Shown: positions 1-5,570 of the stretch, piece after piece
How positions within the stretch are numbered: position 1 is the first letter of the stretch
How the letters are laid out: each line of letters begins with the position of its first letter
Assembly (NCBI GenBank): GCA_014728425.1
Contig: WJLO01000007.1
Location: 1-5,638 of the forward strand
Length of the DNA stretch: 5,638 nucleotides
Source of the DNA: Minisyncoccota bacterium
GTDB taxonomy: Bacteria; Patescibacteriota; Microgenomatia; UBA1400; PJMF01
Direction: 5' to 3'
Program-made: the position numbers and the translations under genes
The notes under the pieces: model-generated
Told to the model about the DNA's origin: nothing
Database searches by the model: none
The model's input: the letters and a program-made list of their open reading frames with translations, nothing else

Positions 1-1656
1 ATCAACTAATCCATCTGGTGTTCCTGCTGGACCATTAATATCTGCTGCACTATCAGTAGTTAAAAACCTAACCTTCATAAACTGATAATCAATTTCATCA
101 ACATCACAGTCATGGTCAAAATCAGCTACACTGTAGTTTGGCGAACAATCATTAGGATCATCAGTAGGAGTAGGAGTGGGAGTGTTGCTAGGATCAGGAA
201 CATCAGTGGGAGTGGGGGTAGGACTGGCTGGCGGATTATATAACGAACGCAAAGGATGAGGATAAGTGTAAGCAGTGTAACCTGGTTTAGCAATACCGCG
301 ATGATAATCACGGTTTTCAATTAATAAGGTCGTAGGATAATCGTTTTGAAACTCCCTAAGACAAACTCGATAAAAAGAATTGTTCCATGCAAAAAGATCC
401 CCATCTCCATAAGGCATTGCTGCCCCAGAGTGATCAACTCCATAATTTAAGCCACTTAAATAACCAATTTGATAAGTATCCAAACCACTAGTATTTACAT
501 AAGGATAATTATTTGGATCAGGAGAACTAGGATTACTTTCAATAGTAATCACCGTACCTACTTTATAGCCCTCAATATAATTGCTATAAACCAAGCCTTC
601 CCCTCCTCTTAAAGCAATAGCTCGATGCACATAGCGTTCATTAGGAGCAGCACGACAAGGTTGGCCACCAGCTGCTAAAAAATCATCAATAGGCTGACTA
701 GGTAAATCTGGAGCTTCATCAATGACTGTCCAATCATTAATTAATTGATTATTATATACCTCATAAGCCCGAGCACTAAAGGCATTGCCATAAAGACCGC
801 CTCCATGAGCATCAACTGCTTGGCCCCAAAAATTATCTCGCACTTCATTGTTTCTAAACACATAACGAGAAGCACTGTCGCCAGTTACAGCATGCCGGTG
901 TTCAAAAAAATAATTATCTTCAATGAAAATAAAATTATCAGTACCAAATCCTGGAGAATTAGCCCAGCTAGTAGCACTACTGCTATAAAGCAAAATTCCA
1001 TAACCTAAAGTAACTTTACGATTTTGAGTAATAGTGGGATCCCACTTCACATTATGGATAAACTGATTGTCAAAAATCAAGCCACTAGCTAAATTAGGCT
1101 GATGATCAACTAAAATGCCAGCCCGACCAAAATACTCTAGTTTATTTTTGGCAACCACAAAATCAACACAGTCTACAAAACCTAGGCCATAATCTTCTGC
1201 AGAAGAATTAGGGTTTTGCGGATCAGAACCAGGGTTTTTGCCTTGAAAATAAATATCTGCCACTATGATGTTGCTAGGTTGAGTTGAGTTGCAACTAAAC
1301 TTAAACATGTATCGCCATTGATCACCTTCTAAATCATTGTCAGAAACAGTATTAGGTCGATAAAGCTTGGTGCCTCCAGTATCACTACCTTGACCACGAA
1401 TCGAAACAAACTTACCTGTAATACTAACGCGCTGGGTTAAAACAAACTCACCAGCTGGCAAAACAATCACGTCACCATCGCTAGCACTATCTACAGCATT
1501 TTGAATAACGGGACGAATATCCTGGTGATCACCAGGATCACTCACTTCAATGGTAGCCGCTTGAACAGCTTTCACAAAGTGCTGATTGGTTAACAACCCA
1601 ACCCAAAACACCACCAATAAACTACCCAGAAAATAAAGTTTGCGTTTAAGCTTCAT
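1..1656 (-). CDS. Secreted right-handed beta-helix protein with Thr/Pro linker and dockerin-like end (3' truncated by window)
   Basis: The frame is open from the ATG at 1656 through base 1, giving 552 residues without a stop, so the C-terminus lies outside the window. Residues 1-33 look like a signal peptide: basic start MKLKRK, hydrophobic core about 7-22, possible cleavage after AVQA (30-33). Residues 51-71 (IQNAVDSASDGDVIVLPAGEF) are the usual N-terminal cap of pectate-lyase-like beta-helices. The body (about 75-470) is rich in short beta-turn repeats with Asn, such as FIEDNYF and VFRNNEV, and contains HRHAV (253-257) and DAHGG (282-286), which could be functional but are not proven catalytic. 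A PTPTPT linker spans about 477-500. Residues 512-523 (DFDHDCDVDEID) match the 12-residue calcium loop of type I dockerins, with Asp at positions 1, 3, 5, 9 and 12. A second, insertion-bearing loop starts at 539 (ADINGPAG) and is cut by the edge. Cys504 and Cys517 may pair. It is probably an extracellular polysaccharide-active or surface protein; substrate unknown. Fold assignment is fairly sure, function is not. Confidence 0.88.
   Translation of the reverse strand, partial: MKLKRKLYFLGSLLVVFWVGLLTNQHFVKAVQAATIEVSDPGDHQDIRPVIQNAVDSASDGDVIVLPAGEFVLTQRVSITGKFVSIRGQGSDTGGTKLYRPNTVSDNDLEGDQWRYMFKFSCNSTQPSNIIVADIYFQGKNPGSDPQNPNSSAEDYGLGFVDCVDFVVAKNKLEYFGRAGILVDHQPNLASGLIFDNQFIHNVKWDPTITQNRKVTLGYGILLYSSSATSWANSPGFGTDNFIFIEDNYFFEHRHAVTGDSASRYVFRNNEVRDNFWGQAVDAHGGGLYGNAFSARAYEVYNNQLINDWTVIDEAPDLPSQPIDDFLAAGGQPCRAAPNERYVHRAIALRGGEGLVYSNYIEGYKVGTVITIESNPSSPDPNNYPYVNTSGLDTYQIGYLSGLNYGVDHSGAAMPYGDGDLFAWNNSFYRVCLREFQNDYPTTLLIENRDYHRGIAKPGYTAYTYPHPLRSLYNPPASPTPTPTDVPDPSNTPTPTPTDDPNDCSPNYSVADFDHDCDVDEIDYQFMKVRFLTTDSAADINGPAGTPDGLVD
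160..228 (-). repeat. Internal repeat coding the Thr/Pro linker
   Basis: Two imperfect copies of a GT/GG-rich block (plus strand about 160-183 and 202-225, each starting atcagt) encode two PTPTPT runs on the minus strand, separated by the acidic spacer DVPDPSN. This is a low-complexity linker between the beta-helix and the dockerin-like domain, typical of extracellular multidomain proteins and prone to length change by slippage. Confidence 0.7.
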
Positions 1657-1667
1657 AAAGTTAAGTT

Positions 1668-1697
1668 ATTTTAAACGCTAGACAATTAGTTAAGCAA
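1668..1697 (-). promoter_or_regulatory. Sigma-70-type promoter of the beta-helix gene, nearly leaderless
   Basis: Reading on the minus strand, TTGCTT (1697-1692) and TAAAAT (1673-1668) are separated by 18 bases. The expected transcription start is about 1661, only some 4-6 bases before the ATG at 1656. The bases before the ATG (AACTTAACTTT) contain no Shine-Dalgarno sequence, so initiation on a leaderless or near-leaderless mRNA fits. It is a match by eye only. Confidence 0.5.
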
Positions 1698-1733
1698 GCC
1701 TAATCTTTAACAGCTTAGAACACATAGCTCGCC

Positions 1734-1751
1734 AAACCTGACTATAGGTCT
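1734..1751 (-). terminator. Weak stem-loop just after the pnp stop
   Basis: Two bases after the TGA of pnp, the minus strand reads AGACCT, a 6-base loop, then AGGTTT, which forms a 6-bp stem with one G-U pair. No U-tract follows, so it is not a standard intrinsic terminator. It may protect the 3' end or do nothing, and read-through from pnp into the beta-helix gene stays possible. Confidence 0.25.
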
Positions 1752-1753
1752 AA

Positions 1754-4105
1754 TCAATCTTTAGTTAAGTAACTGTTAAACTTGCGCTTAGACCGACCAC
1801 TTTTTTGCCGCCCGCCACGCTGATTAGTATTACGCTGGCCACGTTTACTATGACGTGAACTGCGTCGCTTATTGCTGCCTCGACTATTGCGACCACCTCT
1901 GCCGCGACCAGAACCTCCTCGTTGAGAACGCTCTTGTTGAGCTTGTTCTTCTGCTTGAGTAAGCATGGTCAAGCCAATCTTTCCGTCATCTTTAATCTCT
2001 TTAATCCGGACTGCTACTTGATCACCCAGTTTAACTTGATCCTGAGCTTTATCAACATAATCAGTAGACATCGCAGAAACATGAACCAGGCCTTCGCGAC
2101 CAGGTAAAAACTCTACAAAAGCTCCGTAGTTTTCTACTCGAGTAACTGTACCTTCAAATTGATCACCAACAGCTACTTCTCGAGTCATGTCTTTGATCAG
2201 TTGAGCAGCGTGGTCAATCTTAGCTTGATCTGGAGAAGTGATGTTTACTATACCCAGATTACGCTCCTCATCTTCATCAATATCAATCTCAGCTCCAGTT
2301 TGTTCAATCAAACCCTTAATCATCTTGCCTCCTGGGCCAATCACTTCGCCGATTTTATCTACCGGAATGGTAACTTGAGCAATCTTAGGAGCATACTCAC
2401 TAATTTGTTGACGAGGCTCAGTTATGCACTTTAACATCTTTTTTAAGATATGCATTCTGCCTTGATGGGCCTTAGCTAAAGCTTGTTTTAAGATCTCTAA
2501 ACTTAAACCTTTTACCTTAATATCCATTTGCAAAGCAGTGATGCCATCTTCACTGCCAGCTACTTTAAAATCCATGTCACCAACATGATCTTCTAAGCCC
2601 TGAATGTCAGCTAAGACAATGTTTTTATCTTGACCATCAGTCATCAGGCCCATAGCAATACCTGCTACTGGTTTTTTAATTGGCACACCAGCTGTCATTA
2701 AAGACAAAGTTGAGCCACAGACCGAAGCTTGAGAAGTAGAGCCATTAGAACTCATGATCTCACTAACTACACGAATAGTATAAGGAAACTCTTCTTGATC
2801 TGGGATCATAGGTAATAAGGCACGTTCAGCCAAGGCTCCATGACCAACCTCACGGCGTTTGGGCCAACCAAACCGACCAGCTTCTCCAGAAGCATAAGGT
2901 GGCATATAATAATGATGCATGTAATGACGCACTTCTTCGCCTTCTAAGTCTTCAATATGCTGACCTAAAGAAGGGCTGGCTAAAGTAGTAATGGTAACTG
3001 CTTGCGTAGCTCCGCGTTTAAACATGGCGCTGCCATGAGTGCGCGGAAATACATCTGTCTCACACCAAATTGGCCTGATCTCATCGGGTTTACGACCATC
3101 GGGCCTTACTCCCTCTTTTAAGATCATGTCCCGAGCAGTTTGTTTTTGTAATTCTTTAATTAAGTTTTTCACATCTTTAGCAGTAGCTTGATAACCAGCT
3201 TTATTTTCAGTTGGTTCTTCAGCTAGGTCTAACTCAGTAACGATTTGTTCAATCAGTTGATCAAGGTCAAAATCTTGCAACTGAGCTTTTTTCTCTACAG
3301 ACTGACGAATTTGTTGGCCGTATTTAGTTTGCAGTTGTTTTTTTAAAGTTGCTAGAGCTTGAGCCTCATCTGCTGCTGGCTCGGTCACTAGCTCGATCTT
3401 TTCTTTACCTACTGCTTTAACCACTTTAGCTACTTGCTGACAAACTTGAGCAAGTTCTTGTTGAGCTTCAGCTAAAGCCTTTACCATTAGTTCTTCTGAA
3501 GCTTCATTAGCGCCAGCCTCAACCATAACAATTGAGTCCTCGCTACCAGAAACTATTAAGTCTAGATCGCTCTGCTCTCGCTCGCCATTGGCTGGGTTGA
3601 TAACAAAACGATCATCAGTCTGATGATAACCTACTCTTAAGCCAGCTACTGGGCCAGCAAAAGGAATAGGTGAAATGCTTAAAGCTACACATGAGGCTAA
3701 TAAAGCTAACATGTCAGCATCGTTTTCTTGATCATAAGAAAACACTGTGCTAACTACTTGTACTTGGTTTTTAATACCTTCTGGGAACAACGGTCTGATG
3801 GAGCGGTCAATAATGCGAGCTTTTAAAATCGCATCATCACTAGGACGACCTTCACGCTTAACCCAACGAGAGCCTTTAATAATACCGCCTGCATAAAGCT
3901 TTTCAATATACTCTACATGGAGCGGAAAATAGCCCCAATCTACTTCATTGCCTAAAGCAACTGTAGTATGCACTACGGTTTCCCCGCAGCTAGCTAATAC
4001 TGCTGCAGCAGTTTGTTCACTAAATTTACCAATCTTTAAAGTAATGGTTTTATCACCAACTTTAAGCTTGGTTTCATAAGGTTTTTCATATTGTGGATAT
4101 GACAT
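1754..4105 (-). CDS. pnp: Polynucleotide phosphorylase (polyribonucleotide nucleotidyltransferase)
   Basis: PNPase degrades RNA 3' to 5' by phosphorolysis, releasing nucleoside diphosphates, and works as a trimeric ring in the cytoplasm. The 783 residues show the full family architecture: first RNase PH domain (about 12-145, with KREGRPSDDAILKARIIDR), all-alpha linker domain (about 200-325), second RNase PH domain (about 330-560), KH domain (about 575-640, GPGG loop at 590-593) and S1 domain (about 645-715). The catalytic core is intact: RTHGSAMFKRG at 355-365, GHGALAERAL at 421-430, SSNGSTSQASVCGS at 452-465, and the metal-binding EDHVGDMDFK, where Asp506, Asp512 and Lys514 correspond to E. 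coli Asp486, Asp492 and Lys494. Residues about 727-775 form an Arg/Gly/Ser/Lys-rich tail that makes it longer than the 711-residue E. coli enzyme. The ATG at 4105 is supported by AAGGA six bases upstream and by alignment of MSYPQYEKPY ahead of the first domain. The usual neighbour rpsO is absent here. Confidence 0.98.
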   Translation of the reverse strand: MSYPQYEKPYETKLKVGDKTITLKIGKFSEQTAAAVLASCGETVVHTTVALGNEVDWGYFPLHVEYIEKLYAGGIIKGSRWVKREGRPSDDAILKARIIDRSIRPLFPEGIKNQVQVVSTVFSYDQENDADMLALLASCVALSISPIPFAGPVAGLRVGYHQTDDRFVINPANGEREQSDLDLIVSGSEDSIVMVEAGANEASEELMVKALAEAQQELAQVCQQVAKVVKAVGKEKIELVTEPAADEAQALATLKKQLQTKYGQQIRQSVEKKAQLQDFDLDQLIEQIVTELDLAEEPTENKAGYQATAKDVKNLIKELQKQTARDMILKEGVRPDGRKPDEIRPIWCETDVFPRTHGSAMFKRGATQAVTITTLASPSLGQHIEDLEGEEVRHYMHHYYMPPYASGEAGRFGWPKRREVGHGALAERALLPMIPDQEEFPYTIRVVSEIMSSNGSTSQASVCGSTLSLMTAGVPIKKPVAGIAMGLMTDGQDKNIVLADIQGLEDHVGDMDFKVAGSEDGITALQMDIKVKGLSLEILKQALAKAHQGRMHILKKMLKCITEPRQQISEYAPKIAQVTIPVDKIGEVIGPGGKMIKGLIEQTGAEIDIDEDEERNLGIVNITSPDQAKIDHAAQLIKDMTREVAVGDQFEGTVTRVENYGAFVEFLPGREGLVHVSAMSTDYVDKAQDQVKLGDQVAVRIKEIKDDGKIGLTMLTQAEEQAQQERSQRGGSGRGRGGRNSRGSNKRRSSRHSKRGQRNTNQRGGRQKSGRSKRKFNSYLTKD

Positions 4106-4111
4106 ATTTTT

Positions 4112-4116
4112 TCCTT
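4112..4116 (-). promoter_or_regulatory. Ribosome binding site of pnp
   Basis: AAGGA on the minus strand lies 6 bases before the ATG at 4105 in an A-rich context. It fixes this start over the out-of-frame ATG some 20 bases upstream, which has no such site. Confidence 0.7.
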
Positions 4117-4134
4117 TTTTGACATCGCCAATTT

Positions 4135-4152
4135 ACCAGTTAACTCCCTGGT
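4135..4152 (-). promoter_or_regulatory. Stem-loop in the pnp leader next to the ribosome binding site
   Basis: ACCAG (4135-4139) and CTGGT (4148-4152) form a 5-bp stem with an 8-base loop in the pnp 5' leader, ending about 19 bases upstream of the AAGGA site. In E. coli a leader hairpin cut by RNase III mediates pnp autoregulation. This hairpin is much shorter, so any similar role is inference. Confidence 0.3.
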
Positions 4153-4231
4153 TACAAAAAAATTATTGTTGACGATCACTAAACATATTAATACTGGTGG
4201 AAAAATCTCGGAGGCTGACTTCAATAAGCAG

Positions 4232-4258
4232 GTAGTACTTGTTAGCAACACTCACTAC
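4232..4258 (-). promoter_or_regulatory. Two-tier hairpin in the 5' part of the pnp leader
   Basis: The minus-strand RNA can form GTAGT/ACTAC (4258-4254 with 4236-4232), a symmetric 3x3 internal loop, then a 4-bp stem (TGTT/AACA) with a 3-base loop at 4244-4246. It sits about 45 bases into the predicted leader. A regulatory or stabilising role for pnp mRNA is possible but unproven. Confidence 0.35.
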
Positions 4259-4308
4259 TTGCTAATCGAATCAGTATTTTTAACCGATTTTTCCTTGTTA
4301 ATAGGTTA

Positions 4309-4314
4309 ATTATA
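4309..4314 (-). promoter_or_regulatory. Consensus -10 box for pnp
   Basis: A perfect TATAAT reads on the minus strand at 4314-4309, directly downstream of the sulfotransferase terminator. No good -35 lies 16-18 bases upstream (nearest is CTGGAT); a TTGACT exists but 24 bases away, too far. Transcription would begin near 4302, giving a leader of about 197 nt. Confidence 0.5.
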
Positions 4315-4326
4315 CAACATAATCGC

Positions 4327-4358
4327 AAAAAATCCAGCAGTCAATTAAACAAACTGCT
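4327..4358 (-). terminator. Intrinsic terminator overlapping the sulfotransferase stop codon
   Basis: On the minus strand AGCAGT (4358-4353) and ACTGCT (4341-4336) form a perfect 6-bp stem with an 11-base loop, followed after three bases by TTTTTT (4332-4327). The TGA stop of the sulfotransferase (4343-4341) spans the edge of loop and stem, so the last codons and the terminator share sequence. It separates this gene from pnp. Confidence 0.6.
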
Positions 4359-5315
4359 TAACTTTGCCTTATATTGCCTCAAAAAACTTGATTTATTAGC
4401 TGCAAAACTACGCCAGTGAGTCTTTAACCATTGCCAGTTTTCTGGCCAACCATAAAACAATTGCTGCCAAGGTCTGAACATCTGTTGTTTGTCCTTCATG
4501 TGAGCAACGATTGAGTGATATTCAGGATGTTTTTTAAGCCAGGCTTGGCGCTGCTGTTGCGCTAAAGTATAAAGCTGATAATCATCCTGAAGATCTTTCT
4601 TAAGTTGTTTGCTAATCTTAGGATGTTGCTGAAGATCAAAATACTGATTAGAGATGTTTTGATTAATAAAAAATCTTTTAACACCCCATTGATGATATAA
4701 ATACAACGAATCTTGTGTAAAAGTTTGAGTAAAACCCACAAAACTAAACTGAGCTAACATTGCTTGTAATTTAGTTTGGCTTACTCGTCCAGGAGCCAGA
4801 AATCCCAAATACTGAAAAAACTTCACCATGGTACACAAACCTAAGTGGTTTTTGATCTGAGTAAATTTTTGTTGATACCACTGCCAAAAACTAGGCACCT
4901 GGTCATTAACTAGTAACAGACGATGATAATGCTGATGGTTTTGTTCTTTAGCTGAGTTGTGCTCATAAACTTGTCGATGATAATTATATAAAGAAACTAT
5001 CCGCTCAGCTGGGTCACGAAAAAAAGTTAAGTAAAAAGGTTTTTTTGTTGATAATTGATCAAAGGCATGTGCCACAGTACCATGACTGTAAATAAAACGT
5101 AAATTTTGTCGCTGTTGCAATGACAAGCTCGCTAACTTGGCTTTAATTGCTGCTTGATACTCATCTATAGCAAAAACCAATCGCTGACAATTAAGAGTAT
5201 TGGAATTGACCTCTAATAACTGTTTAGCAGGAAAATTTTTTTGCAGATGAGTAATTAAAGTCGTCCCAGCAGATTTAGGCAAGTGAACAAAAATATAAAG
5301 ACAATCAGTAGACAT
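4341..5315 (-). CDS. PAPS-dependent sulfotransferase family protein (carbohydrate-type)
   Basis: The protein resembles the sulfotransferase family 2 / heparan-sulfate-type group, which moves sulfate from PAPS to a hydroxyl, usually on a sugar. From the ATG at 5315 it has 324 residues. The 5'-phosphosulfate loop is HLPKSAGTT at 11-19, right after a hydrophobic strand (CLYIFV). The 3'-phosphate site is FFRDPAERIVSLYNYHR at 98-114, with the expected Arg and Ser. FSFVGFTQTF (190-199) matches the conserved motif seen in the second half of the family. YSHGTV (76-81) lies where the family has a Gly-His strand motif. There is no signal peptide or membrane anchor, so a cytosolic enzyme acting on a lipid-linked or nucleotide-linked glycan or small molecule is likely; acceptor unknown. 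The C-terminal third is basic and rich in Gln and Trp. A TTG at 5339 would add eight residues and has a weak GAG eight bases upstream. ATG was preferred because the extension is not part of the fold, but the start is uncertain. Confidence 0.82.
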   Translation of the reverse strand: MSTDCLYIFVHLPKSAGTTLITHLQKNFPAKQLLEVNSNTLNCQRLVFAIDEYQAAIKAKLASLSLQQRQNLRFIYSHGTVAHAFDQLSTKKPFYLTFFRDPAERIVSLYNYHRQVYEHNSAKEQNHQHYHRLLLVNDQVPSFWQWYQQKFTQIKNHLGLCTMVKFFQYLGFLAPGRVSQTKLQAMLAQFSFVGFTQTFTQDSLYLYHQWGVKRFFINQNISNQYFDLQQHPKISKQLKKDLQDDYQLYTLAQQQRQAWLKKHPEYHSIVAHMKDKQQMFRPWQQLFYGWPENWQWLKTHWRSFAANKSSFLRQYKAKLSSLFN

Positions 5316-5357
5316 AATTTTATGATAACACTTGTTCAACCAAACAACTCTTTACTC

Positions 5358-5493
5358 AGGAACACAGCCCTCTCAAGCTGCTGAAAGCAAATTGGCATGC
5401 TGAAAGAAGGATTAAAAAATTAATTGATTACTAAAAAGGTTGATCTACTAACCAATAAACACCATGAGACTGCTAGTAAATAACCACCCCGGC
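5358..5493. repeat. Tandem repeat of about 145 bp, copy A
   Basis: This copy aligns with 5503-5638 at an offset of 142-146 bases. Shared blocks, written on the plus strand, are aggRacaca-like (5358-5366), a block at 5371-5392 (tctc...gaaagcaaatt), tgatctac/aaccaat/aacaccat (5441-5465), gctagt (5472-5477) and aaccac...ggc (5482-5493). The middle (about 5393-5438) is AT-rich and aligns poorly. The 9-mer tgctgaaag occurs twice inside (5379 and 5398). I see no protein-coding gene or tRNA in 5340-5638; the sulfotransferase promoter must lie in or near this copy, but I find no convincing one. Confidence 0.7.
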
Positions 5494-5503
5494 GCTGGCG
5501 AAA

Positions 5504-5546
5504 GGAGCACAATTTTCTCGAACCAGTGAGAGCAAAATTCGTGTCC
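5504..5546. other. Imperfect long hairpin inside repeat copy B
   Basis: The arms 5504-5519 and 5528-5546 pair over about 15 bp with small bulges: TCTC with GAGA, AATTT with AAAATT, CAC with GTG, and an outer GG/CC. The loop is 8 bases. It could fold on either strand. The same pairs are only partly kept in copy A, so conservation of the structure is not shown. Confidence 0.4.
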
Positions 5547-5553
5547 TGGAGCT

Positions 5554-5570
5554 AGAACTAGAGAGGTTCT
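5554..5570. other. Short hairpin inside repeat copy B
   Basis: AGAAC (5554-5558) and GTTCT (5566-5570) form a perfect 5-bp stem with a 7-base loop, a few bases after the longer hairpin. It falls in the part of the unit that does not align well with copy A, so it may be chance. Confidence 0.25.

Noticed and set aside
126..320. Hydrophobic 64-residue minus-strand frame resembling a small membrane protein
   Set aside because: It is a frame shadow of the Thr/Pro linker of the beta-helix gene; the ACN/CCN-rich repeat read out of phase gives Leu/Ile-rich sequence.
745..1008. Plus-strand frame of 87 residues
   Set aside because: It lies antisense inside the continuous beta-helix frame, with no ribosome binding site or family signature.
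1922..2434. Two plus-strand frames (1922-2107 and 2159-2434)
   Set aside because: Both are antisense to the KH/S1 part of pnp, which is strongly conserved on the other strand.
4036..4251. 71-residue minus-strand frame overlapping the pnp start, including a possible short upstream ORF starting MSKKEK
   Set aside because: No Shine-Dalgarno precedes either candidate start, and the frame runs into pnp out of phase. Leader regulation by a short ORF remains only a remote possibility.
4264..4295. Terminator on the plus strand (atcagt...accgat followed by ttttt)
   Set aside because: The stem has an A-C mismatch on the plus strand and no plus-strand gene leads into it.
5340..5379. Promoter TTGAGA-16-TAAAGA for the sulfotransferase
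   Set aside because: The -10 matches only half the consensus, and it would start transcription at or inside the possible TTG start; too weak to list.
5475..5500. GGGGTGG on the minus strand, similar to the start of a T-box motif
   Set aside because: The downstream ACCGCG part, the specifier hairpin and a terminator are missing, and the next gene is not amino-acid related.
5510..5540. tRNA-like GGTTCGAG on the minus strand of repeat copy B
   Set aside because: The flanking bases do not form a 5-bp T-stem, and no acceptor stem, anticodon arm or CCA context is found.
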